NCBI GenBank assembly: GCA_947652605.1
Contig: OX393576.1
Span: forward strand, 56,334,966 to 56,398,965
Source of the DNA: Elmis aenea
Taxonomy: Eukaryota > Arthropoda > Insecta > Coleoptera > Elmidae
Reading direction: 5' to 3'
Length of the DNA: 64,000 nucleotides
Position 1 is the first letter of the stretch. Each line of letters begins with the position of its first letter. The notes below the pieces were generated by a model. It was not told the DNA's origin, made no database searches, and was given only the letters and a program-made list of their open reading frames with translations. A program made the position numbers and the translations under genes. Positions 21,762-32,410 of this stretch are shown here, one piece after another.

Positions 21762-24233
21762 CAGAGGTGTCCAAATTACGGCCCGCGGGCCAAACCCGGC
21801 CCGGCAGGCGATTTTATCCGGCCCGCCAAGGATTTTGAAAAATTTCGTAAAATATAAATGTAGCGTGGCGCGTCGGTATTAGATATCGCGCAGATGAAGA
21901 GCGCATTCGGTTAGAATGAGCACGGTATCACGCTCGAAAAAGTACAGTCTGGTATTCAAGTTTTTTCTGTATTCTGCGATACGACTCGGCCGCTCGACTA
22001 CATGAATGATTTTGTACTCTGACTGTACGTAGGCGGCGCGGAGCGGCAGACTGCACTCAACTTGAGTGCCTGCAAAGCTACGAGATTGTCCACGACAAAC
22101 CAAAAATTCGTCGCCCGCGGAGCTTATTTACATTCTTTACAGTTGATATATTGTAAATTGGTATGTTTAGATTTATATTTAATATATTATAACTTAATTA
22201 TTATGTTAATATTATTTTTTAAAGTTGAACATGGAAACAAAAAGAAGAAAAGTAGATGACGAGTGCCGCGTTTTTAAAGAAGAATGGGGATTCAAATATT
22301 TCTTTGTGCAATCGCAGTCAAAGAATGGCAAAGCTATATGTGTAATTTGCAATGAGGAATACAATTTACGTCGACATTATGAAACAAAACATGCTTCAGC
22401 TTACTCACAATTTAAGGACAAGCAGCGTACTGAAAAATTTGAAAAAATGAGTCGTAGTTTGTCTTCTCAGCAAAATTTATTTAGGAAGGCAAACTCGGAA
22501 AATGAATCATTGACTTTAGTTAGCATGAAAGTTGCTTATTTGTTGGCGAAAAAAGGGAAACCCTTTATGGATGGAAACATCGTTAAAGAGTGTATGATGG
22601 AAGCTGTTGGGGTATTATGTCCGGAAAAGGTGAAACTTTTCAAAACGATAAGTCTTTCCCGAAATACTGTTGCTCGTCGAATTGACGATATTGGCAATAA
22701 TATACTCCACTAGATTTCTGGGAAAGCACAGCGTTTCACTCACTATTCTATCGCGATGGATGAATCGACCGACGTTAGTGACACCTCACAACTTTTAGTA
22801 TTTGTTCGTGGAGTTGACGACGATCTTAATGTCACCCAAGAATTAGCATCGGTTAACAGCATGCATGGCACTACAACTGGAGCAGATATTTTTAAGGAAC
22901 TACAACAGACGTTGACCAAATATAACTTGGACTGGAATCGACTCCAAGGTGTGACAATTGACGGAGGAAGAAACATGTCTGGTGCAAATATTGGGGTGGT
23001 TGGGCTAATAAGAAAAGCTTGTGAAAGCGCAGGAGCAACAGTACCAATTTTTCTGCACTGTATCATCCACCAACAAGCCCTATGTGTTAAACATGTCGAC
23101 ATGAGCTGCGTTTTGAAACCAGTTGTTTCTGTCGTAAACTTTATTCGATCACGTGCACTCAATCATTGTCAATTTCGATCTTTCCTCGAACAAATTGAAT
23201 CTGAGTCTGTTGACTTGTCGTATTATACAGCAGTTCGATGGCTTAGCTGTGGAAAAGTGTTATTGCAGTTCTTCAAGCTCAGAAAGGAAATTAAAATTTT
23301 TCTTGCGGAAAAGAATCACCCTGAACCGCTTTTATCGGATGCAGAGTGGCTCTGGAAGTTGGCAATTTTTGCAGATGTCGTGACACACGTAAATAACTTG
23401 AATTTAAAGCTCCAAGGTAAAAACAACTTAATTTGTGATTTATTCGAGCAAATCAAAGCATTCAGAGCCAAGCTGATATTGCTCGAAAGTCATATGAATG
23501 AATGTCATTTTTCCCATTTCACGTGCTGTGAAAAATTTAGTACAGAAACTGACGAAAGATTTCCCACCATATTTGCAGTAAAAGTAATCGCGGATTTAAA
23601 ACTAGAATTTCAAAAGCGTTTTTCTGATCTTGACATAAATTCAAGGGAAATTCGGCTGTTTCAAAATCCATATGACTGCAACGTTGGCGACGTTTCAAGT
23701 CAGTTTCAAATGGAAATAATTGATCTTCAAGCTAGCGATCAAATCAAGAACAAATACAAGGAAGGAAACTTGATCGATTTTTACAAATTTTTGGACGCAA
23801 AAGAGTTTCCAAATTTAAAGCAATTGGCTGGTAAATGTATTTCTATGTATGGCACTACCTATATGTTCGAACAAACTTTTTCCAGGATGAAGTATCTGAA
23901 ATCTAAATATAGGGCAAATTTATCGGATGATCATTTGCAATCATTGCTAATAATTGGTGTTTCCGATTTGAATCCCAACTTTGAAGAAACTCTCCAGGAA
24001 AAAAACCCAGTTCCACCATTCCCATTAAAAATTGCATGAAATAATTTTATAATAATATAATTTAGACATGTTTGTTTAGTATTGTTATATCTGTAATTTA
24101 CTATAAAAAATAAAATTCAATGCTGCTTTACTTGTAATAAGGTTTTTTAATTCACATATTTACAATGCTTGGCCCCCGCTAATGAATTTAAATACCAAAC
24201 TGGCCCTCGCAGCAAAAAGTTTGGACGCCTCTG
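21762..24233 (+). mobile_element. hAT element (2472 bp) inserted in gag
   Basis: TIRs CAGAGGTGTCCAAA and TTTGGACGCCTCTG are flanked by a perfect 8-bp duplication ACTTACAT (21754-21761 and 24234-24241). The left end carries GGCCCGCGGGCC-type motifs common in this hAT group. A single long transposase frame fills 22231-24039 on the + strand, opposite to the host retroelement. Confidence 0.95.
22231..24039 (+). pseudogene. hAT transposase (GTF2IRD2/ZBED-like), one premature stop
   Basis: The ATG at 22231 opens a frame of about 602 codons broken only by a TAG at 22711-22713. The N-terminal zinc finger reads CVICNEEYNLRRHYETKH (C2H2, BED/SPIN-DOC-like). The catalytic part begins around IAMDESTDVSDTSQLLVF, with further conserved VTIDGGRNMSG and CIIHQQALCVK. 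The C-terminus has the dimerisation block MFEQTFSRMKYLKSKYRANL and SDDHLQSLLII. These belong to hAT proteins related to the domesticated vertebrate GTF2IRD2 and ZBED genes. One nonsense change is the only visible defect; the stop falls between the finger and the catalytic part. Confidence 0.92.
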
Positions 24234-25547
24234 ACTTACATCAATGTGAGCCATAAATTCGCAAACCCCACTGTTATCAACTTTACTTAATTCTGTGGTT
24301 GACTTTTCAACATTTACGTTATCATTGCTTCTAGCTTGTTCAATTTCATCACTTTCTTTAACAATTTCATAAACTTTACTGTTACCATTATCTTTAGCCT
24401 GATCATACACATCATTTTGTACAATAACTTCACAAACATTACTTTCATCATTAACGTTTCTTATTTCTATACTTGAATTATCAACATTTGAGACCCTAGA
24501 AACCAAAAAACAATTTTTTACTTCATCTTGTGCTACCAAGCAACTGTTTAAATTTTGTTTATAATCAACATTTTCAAAACTTTTACTTTTCACTGAATAA
24601 TCCCTATCGTAAAATTTACCTGACATCCTAAACTGACCAATTTCAATTTCTTTGTTAAATTTAGAAATATTCGGCCTTTGCTTACTAAAACTGCGCTGTG
24701 AACAATTTCGAGCAATATGCCCTACAATTCCACAACAATAGCATCTTGGCTGTTCAACAAATTTATTCTTATTTAAATTTCTATTAACCGGAACCCTATA
24801 ATCATTTCTGAATGATTCATTTTCTCTGACTGAAAATCTATTTTTAAAACCATCAACACGATCTTTTTGCAAATTAACAGCATCTTCTGCCTTTACTATT
24901 AGGTCAACCAACTGTTCAGCATGCTTAAGTGACTTGGCCCTACACAAATACAAGTTACTTAAATACTCGGGCAATAAACCATCTATAAAATATTCTTAAA
25001 TTTCGGTTTCTGACATCATTTTATTGCTCTCGGTACACAAAACTACAACACTTCTGAAATACGTTTTTAAGTTTTCACTACGCTGTTGCCGTTTTCTCAT
25101 AAGCCTATACTGAATTTCACGTTCGTAACTACGTCCCAAATGTTCTAAATAAAATTTATCTACAACATTTTGCCAATTTGCACTTGGATTCCACCTTTTA
25201 AAATGATCAAACCAATTTTGAGAATCACCTACTAATGAATTTCGAAAATAAATTAAACAGTGCCCTTCATTCCAATTATTTATACAAGCAACAGCTTTAA
25301 ACTCATTCATAAAATCAATTGGATCGACGCCTGGGTAAAATACAGGAGGTTCCGTAAATGACGGTAAAAGTGGAGCACGATCTAATGTATGTGCGTTACT
25401 ATTCACAAAAGCCATGATTCCAAATTAATCTTAATTTAAAATTGCCAACACCAAATACAAAATAAACTTTTACAACTTCGAGGTACGTACGGGATCGTTT
25501 TTTGGAAGTTTTTACAAAAAACTTTGGGCCCTGCCCGGAGAACAAAA

Positions 25548-26085
25548 TGTCGCGGCTATGAAAAGACCGGACTTTATAATTAGGATACTGACGTTTGTTT
25601 ACTATTCGCGAGTTACGGGGGCGTAAACTCTAGATATACTTCATAAAACACTCAGATTAACTCAAATAACAGATGGGAACACTCGCTTTGCATAAAACTA
25701 TTTATTAACAAATAACTTAACACTTGGCTTTAATATACAAATAAATGGGTCTCACAATACCAGAATCATTCACAAATAACACAATCAAACAATAGTCAAA
25801 CGATACAAAATGATTACTTACATAATAATAACAAATGCACAGACAGTGGCCGGTTGGGCCAACAGCCCCCAAAAGCGGCCGGCGGGAGTAGCCGCAGCAA
25901 ATAGAGTAGCCGCAGCCCCGCAGCAAGTAGAGTAGACAGATAAACATTACATCTTTGCTTAAATACTACCCCGTAGCGGGGGTCCTTCCGCCTGAGTTTT
26001 GGGTACATAACGGTAAATGAACAAATCTAACGAACTTTGCAAGTACAGCGTTACAAAATTTACTTCAAAAACTCTGATTGTGACA
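25548..26085 (-). repeat. Upstream (5') LTR, 538 bp
   Basis: Partner of 19764-20301 (offset 5784). On the minus strand it is followed by TTTTGTTCTCCGGGCAGGG, where the primer-binding site should lie; the tRNA was not assigned. Shared sequence stops at GATTGTGACA on the outer side. Confidence 0.93.
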
Positions 26086-26164
26086 ATATACTTTCTTTTA
26101 CTCATAATAAAAATTCGTTATTTAGCTTTGTGACTAGTTCTGCATCATTTACATCTTGCTTATA

Positions 26165-27067
26165 CAGGGTGTTTGAAATTCGAGTCAAAGCATGGGGATG
26201 TCGCTTATTATAGCAGCTAGAACATACGTTTTAATTTGGCAAAATTGCTAAATTCGGTGCTCATTAATAATCCGAAGAGAAATTCGAAATATTTCAGACG
26301 GCATCCAAGAAACTTGGACAAACCGGAAAATAGGATATTTGAAAATCGTCTTAAACACCTTTGGAGTATGTGTGTGCAAATGTGTAAAAACTTGGCCTAT
26401 GCAAGTTTTTAAGCCGAATCAGATGGTGATCATAAGTTTTTCCTTGGTTAAATCGTTTTTGTTTTTGACAACTCGTGCCATTGTTCTTTGAGAAATTTAC
26501 GAATTTATTATGATGACAAGTACATAAGAGGCTTTCAACGTTTTTAGTTTGTTGATTGGATGCCATGGTAACGACAAAAACTACAACTACCGGTCTACCT
26601 GATTTATAGCAGTTTTTGTCCCGAAGGCATTTTTTCAAATTTGACGATGAATGTAGAAGTAAAATACTAAGTATGTGTGATAGGTACATCAATGAATTCA
26701 GAAAAATACTTGAATAGCTAAAATTGTGCTCATAAGAAATAATATAGTTAGTTGTCATAAAACCAAAACGAATCGAGCTAGGAAACATTAGTGTTCAGTT
26801 CACTATCCGATTTGATTTAAAAAGCTGCTTGGACAATGTTAATATACATTTGAAATATTTTATAATTAAAAGGAGTTATAGGCACTTTTCAAAAATCGAA
26901 TTTTCTGGTTATTTTTAATTTTCTCGAATACCGTTTGAGATATTTTCAATTTCTCTTCGAATTATTAATATGAATTGAATTTAGCAATTTTGCAAGTTTT
27001 AAACCAATGGTCTAGCTACTATAATAAGCGACATCTCTATCCTTAAATTCGAATTTTAAACACCCTG
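26165..27067. mobile_element. Mariner-type foldback MITE (903 bp)
   Basis: TA-CAGGGTGTTTGAAATTCGAG at left and CGAATTTTAAACACCCTG-TA at right. It has long inverted arms of the same family as 10068-10989 (GCATGGGGATGTCGCTTAT and its complement). It is more diverged than that copy. Confidence 0.8.
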
Positions 27068-27069
27068 TA

Positions 27070-27811
27070 TATTTATCTGTACACATTGTAACACCTTGCT
27101 GTTAAGTTTTATTTCTGCTTGATATAAGTTTTATATATTAAATTTGCGATAAGCATTCTAATTGCTTATAGCCTATTTAAACTGTAATTTTTATATCACC
27201 CAGAATCGTCCTGTTTTCTATTATCACCAAATTGGTTTTGTCTCTTTTTCGTTTGAAATTGTTAATTTGTAGACAATCAGTTACATTGTGTAGGTTACTA
27301 TTTTTATCGGTAATAACCAACCGTTTTCTGCCATCTTAAACTGATGTTAAAGGGTCATTAGAAAAGAGATTTATATGCGATTTTTAAAGCAACGCAAACG
27401 AATACCCTTATGCAATGACGCACGTTATAGGGATTCGGACGGTAAATATTTGAAGATTTAATTGAGTAAGGTAATTTAAAGCTACGTATTGGTGTTTCTT
27501 TATTTTTGAAAAATAGTTTAATACATAAACTAAAACTACTCTTGAGTTACCCAAGCGTTGTTTATAATTTTGCACAAAACTTATTAGCTGACCAAGTAAT
27601 TCAGATGAAAAGTGACGTTATTCACAAAATGATTATTAAATACCACAAGGCGGAAGTTAGAATAAAAAAATCGTGCAGAAAAACTGTAACTGTGCCTCTT
27701 TCCACTTGATTTTCTGCAGTGTTTCATACAAAAATTATTGCGATTTGACGCGTAAATGTAATTTCCGCAGCCTTTAATAATCTGTAGGTACTTTTCCACC
27801 AAATAAAAACG
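27070..27811. other. Non-coding DNA, nothing recognised
   Basis: Ordinary AT-rich sequence; the short open frames carry no recognisable motif. Confidence 0.45.
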
Positions 27812-28067
27812 ATCTAGACCAGTGTTTCTTAAACTGTGGGTTGCGACCTAAAAGTGGGTCGCGAGAATTTTATTTTGGGACACAAACCATATTGAAACTA
27901 ATAATAAAGTTTTTATTTACTTAACCAAGCAGGAAATTAATATTTTATTCATTTTAAAGGTAATTTTTTGTGTAATGAAATTTTAGTTTTACTTAGTTGA
28001 TACATAAATTTAATAGCAAATTCAATGTGTTTTTTTTTTTTATTATAGAAATAATAACGGTTACAAA

Positions 28068-28816
28068 CAAAGACCCGAACCGCAAAAAATAACGGTTCAG
28101 TTCCGGTTGCAGTTCGATCAATTTGAACTTTTCGGTTTACGTTCCGAACCACCGGTTTTTATTTTATAATGATTCGGCAACCGGTTTGTAAGCAACGGTT
28201 CAGTTCCAGTTCCAGTTTTTTTTTTTTTAGTTGAGTGTTTAAGGACGCTTCGACATCTATGGTCACTAGCGTCCGGTAGGAGGGGGCGGGGAACAAGGAA
28301 AGGGTGGGAAAGGTAAGGGTAGGTGGAAGTACTGTCACAGCATTTGCCTATAGTAGGTAGAGGGAACCACCTGAAACCTCTACTATGACAGACGGCCGTG
28401 GTATTCGAACTCACGACCTCCCGATTAACTCGGAAGGTTGCATACCAACCAGCCACCGAGCTCGGTAGTTCCGGTTTAATGCCTTTTTGTGTTTAATAGG
28501 ATATTTTAAAAAGTATGCATTAAGCAAAAATGTTTATGATGACGATGCATATGTATCAATTAAACAGTCAAAAATTTTTCTATTTTTGGTCAAATGTAAT
28601 AAAAATTACGAAAACAAAAAATATGTAGTGTCATTAAGAAATATAATTGATCCGAATTGAACCGGTTATAGCGGTTTCAACTCACCAGTTGTTTCGGTTA
28701 GATTTTGCGGTTTTGTTGTTTTTTAACTAAAAGGTTCGGTTCCGATTCACGGTTCATGAAAAATGTACCGGTTCGTTATGGTTTCTGTTCCAGTTCCGAT
28801 TCGATTCGGGTCCTTG
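28068..28816. mobile_element. hAT MITE nested in the previous one
   Basis: Ends CAAAGACCCGAACCG and CGATTCGGGTCCTTG are flanked by GTTACAAA (28060-28067) and GTTATAAA (28817-28824), 7 of 8 matching. The interior is rich in GGTTCCG/CGGTTC motifs, similar to the element at 2180-2465. A SINE is inserted in it. Confidence 0.8.
28216..28466 (-). mobile_element. tRNA-derived SINE
   Basis: On the minus strand a tRNA-like head with box-A-like GGTGGCTGGTTGGTATGC and box B GAGTTCGAATACC is followed by an unrelated body and a poly(A) tail (poly(T) at 28216-28227 on +). Flanks AGTTCCAG and AGTTCCGG suggest a short TSD. Transcribed by Pol III through the internal promoter; it depends on a LINE for mobility. 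Confidence 0.75.
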
Positions 28817-28944
28817 GTTATAAATGGTTAATATTATCATTTTGAAGCATGAAAATGTTGTTATGTCGCGACAATTTTTTGGATTAGAAAGTGGGTCGCG
28901 AAGAATAAAGTTTAAGAAACACTGATCTAGCCAACCCATTAGAG

Positions 28945-29095
28945 CAGGGGTCGGCAACGTGGTGCCCGCGGGCACCCGGGTACCCGCGAAGCATTTTGAA
29001 AGTGCCCGCCACTAACGTAAAATAACTTGTAAACCCACCACTTTCCCAATGACGCGCTGTTTGTCGCACTATTATAGGGATGGCAAATAGGTGTC
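28945..29095. mobile_element. hAT-like end fragment
   Basis: CAGGGGTCGGCAACG followed by GCCCGCGGGC and GGGTACCCGCG, a terminus typical of ZBED-type hAT elements. The matching opposite end was not found, so it is a solo or truncated end. Confidence 0.45.
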
Positions 29096-29221
29096 ACGCG
29101 AGAGATTTTCGACGACACGCTAAGTATCTTTAAATATCGAAAATTTATTAAAAACACCAGAAAATAACAACTCTTCTTCATAACCAGCTAAATAGCTAAA
29201 ATGGTATGAGATATACCTTTG

Positions 29222-29340
29222 GAAAAAGTTGCCAGCGGTCTAACCTAACTAATTTTGAAAAAGTTGCCAGCGGTCTAACTTAACTAATTTTGAAAAAGTT
29301 GCCAGCGGTCTAACCCAACAAATTCGGAAAAAGTTGCCGC
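29222..29340 (+). repeat. 35-bp tandem repeat, about 3.4 units
   Basis: GAAAAAGTTGCCAGCGGTCT followed by AACCTAACTAATTTT repeats at 29222, 29257 and 29292, with a degenerate partial unit after. Only a few substitutions separate the units. Confidence 0.85.
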
Positions 29341-30070
29341 AGGTTTTACTCCGCTCGGTTCAGGTATTTCGAGGTTTCAAGCGTTCGTTACGTTGCCAAA
29401 TGTTATCTTTCCAATGGATCCGAATTAAATGTATTCTCTTAATTTGCAAGAGTAGATTTAGGTAGACAGAAAAAGACGATAATCTGCTCGTGGGTTATGT
29501 ATACAGTTCTCTACCGAAACTGATGATGCTTCATTACTTTGTAATTGATGTGTAAATCATGAAGTTCGCTTGTAAATTTTAGCATACTCCATATCTGTAC
29601 TCGAATGAAGCGAGCAATTTCAAGCAAAAATTGGACCATTTAATGTAATTCATTGCTTTTTTTAAATAGAGGATTTGCTACGTGATGGCTGTGATGTTTG
29701 GTAGGAGTTTTTTTTAAAGATGTTTTTCGGATATGCAAATAAAATGTTGTACGAGTATAAGCCTAGTATTCGTTTCCACTTTACGTATATTTCGGTTTAA
29801 ATATATGCGGTTGGTCTATAAGTAATGGCCGTTTCTAAAATGAATTTTTAAATCAATATAATTTACCGTAAATTTTAAATGGATACGCCCGCATTTCATT
29901 GCTTACATTTGTAAGGTTATGCAGTTACTATTTTATCGCATTATCAGTCTAAATCTCTGAATTGTAATGAATAATATTTTTTATCGCAATTATAATGGCT
30001 TCAGGTAAAGTGTGTTTTCGGTCAATAATGTCGTATGAATGTAAGAAGGCATTAATGCAACAAATTGTGC
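29341..30070. other. Non-coding DNA, nothing recognised
   Basis: No gene or bounded repeat supported. Confidence 0.45.
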
Positions 30071-30078
30071 TAAACATA

Positions 30079-30261
30079 CCGGGTGTAAATGAAGTGTGGT
30101 ACACCCCCTTTTTTTTTCTTTAGTATGATTTTAGATTAATAAAATTTTAGACATTTAGTATGTGCAAAAAAACGGGCTTTTTGAGCACATGCACACCTTT
30201 GTTTCACTTCTGGTTTCACCGGAAATGAACCCAACTTTAATATTTTAAATGGGACGCCCTG
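30079..30261. mobile_element. MITE with CCGGGTGT / ACGCCCTG ends (183 bp)
   Basis: TA-CCGGGTGTAAATGAAG at left and AAATGGGACGCCCTG-TA at right, variants of the CAGGGTG family ends. TA on both sides. Confidence 0.5.
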
Positions 30262-30617
30262 TATATTCTTACATTTTTAAAAGAGGAAGCGATTTTGGAT
30301 ACAACTGCACTATTTTGGTTAATTTTTATAACCTCCAAAAATTTTTTGAAACAAAATTTAGTTTTTTTTATTAAGGGTGCCAGTTCTCATTTGAATGTCG
30401 AAGTGTAAAGAGGTGTTTTGCCACTCTGACCGCCCGAGATATCAAGTGCGCCGTGATAAAACTGTGACTCCAAAGTCAAGTCTATCTTAGCAAGTAGGAA
30501 AAACTTTAATGCGGATAAGTGTCGTGGAAAAAAGAAAAAAGGCCGCAAGGCCGCTGTACTCAGCTGTAAGTGATAAGTTTACTTTATACATTTAACAATA
30601 CTTAATAGGCAAAAACG

Positions 30618-32410
30618 ATGGCGTTTATACCAAATTATCAAAACGTACAATCACATTCACAGCCACCACTTAACTATGATCATATGTCTCAAATACAAAT
30701 AAACCATCAACCAGGGGCGTACACACAACCAGCGAATAAGCAAAACGTCATGCACCACAACCAGCTATCACAGTGTCCTAATCCCCATCAATATAATCAG
30801 CCATATCAACAACATCATACACAAATATTTAATCCTCAATTATCACTACCCAAGGACTATGATTGGCAAACTGTGAATTACAATAAAAAAAGAATACATA
30901 GTCCCGAAGATGCTGGCACCGAAGCAAATTATTGGTTGAGTAATCCAATCTCAACTAGCAACAGATTTGAAAAACTGCCAACAGAAGAAGGGATGGAACA
31001 AGACAAAGAAGCAAATAGCAACAACGAACCAAAACCACCGCCAATCTTTGTATCAAGAGTCACAAATATCAAACCACTCACAGAAATGCTTGAAAGTATA
31101 GCAAAAGACAATTATACTCTTAAAGCAATTAGCACCGATCAGATTAAAATTCAACCAAAAATTCGAGAAAATTACAGTGCAATTATTGATGCTTTAAAAC
31201 AACGCAATACTGAGTTTTATACGTATAAGCCCAAACAAGACCGAAATTTTCGCGTAGTACTCAAAAACCTCCACTCATCGACAGACCTCGTTTCACTAAA
31301 AGAAGAATTAGGAAAACTTGATCATGCGGTAGTCAATATATGGAACGTAAAACATCGAGTCTCAAAAGTTCCCCTACCTACATTTTTCATCGATCTCGAA
31401 AGTAGGGAAAACAATAAGGAGATATATAAAGTTAAATTACTTCAAAACTGTGTCGTACAATTCGAAGCACCACGTGTGAAAAGGGAAATCTCTCAATGCG
31501 CTAAATGTCAAAGGTATGGACACTAGGGGTGGGCGATATATCGATATATCGATAAATATCGATATAATTTTGATATCGATATATCGAAATATCGGATATC
31601 GATATATCGATATATCGATATATCGGAATATCGATATATCGATATATCGGAATATCGATATATCGATATATCGGAATATCGATATATCGGAACATCGATA
31701 TATCGGAATATCGATATTCCGACATTCCGATATCTCGATATTTTAAGGGCGAGAAGCTTTTTTTTTTTTTTTTTTTTTTTTTAGGTCACCAGTCTCTTTT
31801 TTCACTTTTTTACCGACTTTTTTAGCTATGTCGATAAACATATATCGATATATCGATATTCCGATATATCGATATGTCGATATTCCGATATATCGATATG
31901 TCGATATATCGATGTATCGATATAATTTCGATATCGATATTCGATATCGAAATTTGGATATCGCCCACCCCTAATGGACACACGAAAAACTATTGTTACC
32001 AACCGGACAGATGTGTCAAATGCATAGGATATCACCCAACACGAAACTGCCCAAGGAAAGAAAAAAGTAACGAGGTTAAGTGCGTAAACTGTAACGGAAA
32101 TCACCCTGCAAATTACAAAGGGTGTTGGGTTTATAAACAGCTACAACAAAAACTCTACCCGGCACTGAGACAGAAGATTAATAAAATTCCATCAAGACTA
32201 GTCCAACCTGGAGTAACGTACTCCCAACAAGCAAGAGGTATCTCCCATGATATACAGTACCCAATCAACACCAACCAACCATATAGCGCAGATATTACAC
32301 CACAACAAACGAACGAACTTAGTGAACTCAAAGACATGATGAGAAAATTAATGGAACAAATGAGCACGATGCTAAATCTCCTAACCACTGTTGTCAACAA
32401 ACTAGCTTAA
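30618..32410 (+). pseudogene. LINE ORF1 protein (zinc knuckles), split by a MITE
   Basis: ATG at 30618. The N-terminus is Gln/His/Asn/Pro-rich, followed by a globular part with an RRM-like segment (FRVVLKNLHSSTDLVSLKEE) and then CCHC knuckles: CAKCQRYGH before the insertion, and CVKCIGYHPTRNC and CVNCNGNHP after it. The insertion at 31524-31973 with its TSD interrupts the first knuckle between GH and its last Cys, and introduces an immediate TAG. The frame is conserved on both sides; about 444 residues without the insertion. TAA at 32408-32410 overlaps the ORF2 ATG. Confidence 0.88.
31524..31973. mobile_element. GATATATC-rich hAT-type MITE (450 bp) inside LINE ORF1
   Basis: TIRs TAGGGGTGGGCGATAT and ATATCGCCCACCCCTA are flanked by a perfect 8-bp duplication ATGGACAC (31516-31523 and 31974-31981). 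Almost the whole interior is degenerate (GATATATC)n with GGAATATC variants, in two blocks around a poly(T) run near 31760-31782. Open frames across it encode IDISIYRY repeats and are not genes. Confidence 0.9.

Larger units (their letters stand above)
21019..25415 (-). pseudogene. Gag polyprotein of the LTR element, split by a hAT and one stop
   Basis: Starts at the ATG at 25413-25415. The N-terminal part has the retroelement Gag capsid look (PGVDPIDFMNEF, WFDHFKRWNP, RRQQRSENLKTYF-like blocks). A CCHC zinc knuckle follows at about 24702-24743 (CYCCGIVGHIARNC). A long Asn/Val/Ser-rich tail ends at 21019. A TAA at 24996-24998 is the only in-frame stop. The hAT insertion interrupts the tail. 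Discounting the hAT and one TSD copy, the two sides are in the same frame, about 639 codons in all. Structural role: RNA binding and particle assembly. The roughly 400-residue tail after the knuckle is unusual and sits where protease would be expected. Confidence 0.8.
19764..26085 (-). mobile_element. LTR retrotransposon, gag-only, minus strand, with nested hAT
   Basis: Two 538-bp LTRs (19764-20301 and 25548-26085) bound the element; on the minus strand each starts TGTCACAATC and ends CGCGACA. A polypurine tract abuts the downstream LTR, as expected. The gag frame starts 133 bases inside the upstream LTR. After removing the 2472-bp hAT and one 8-bp TSD copy, only 3842 bp remain. No protease, reverse transcriptase, RNase H or integrase motif is visible between the gag end (21019) and the tract (20312); those roughly 700 bases hold only an unassigned 95-codon frame. 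The element is therefore non-autonomous. No convincing TSD was seen at its outer ends. Confidence 0.9.
27820..28924. mobile_element. hAT MITE (outer of a three-level nest)
   Basis: Ends CAGTGTTTCTTAAACTGTGG and TTTAAGAAACACTG are flanked by ATCTAGAC (27812-27819) and ATCTAGCC (28925-28932), an 8-bp TSD with one mismatch. GGTCGCGA occurs just inside both ends. It contains a second hAT MITE, which contains a SINE. Confidence 0.85.

Noticed and set aside
29222..29340. CRISPR-like array
   Set aside because: The units are contiguous 35-bp tandem repeats without spacers, in an intron-containing eukaryotic context.
31501..32104. Open frames encoding IDISIYRY-type peptide repeats on both strands
   Set aside because: They are translations of the GATATATC repeat inside the 450-bp MITE and have no coding meaning.
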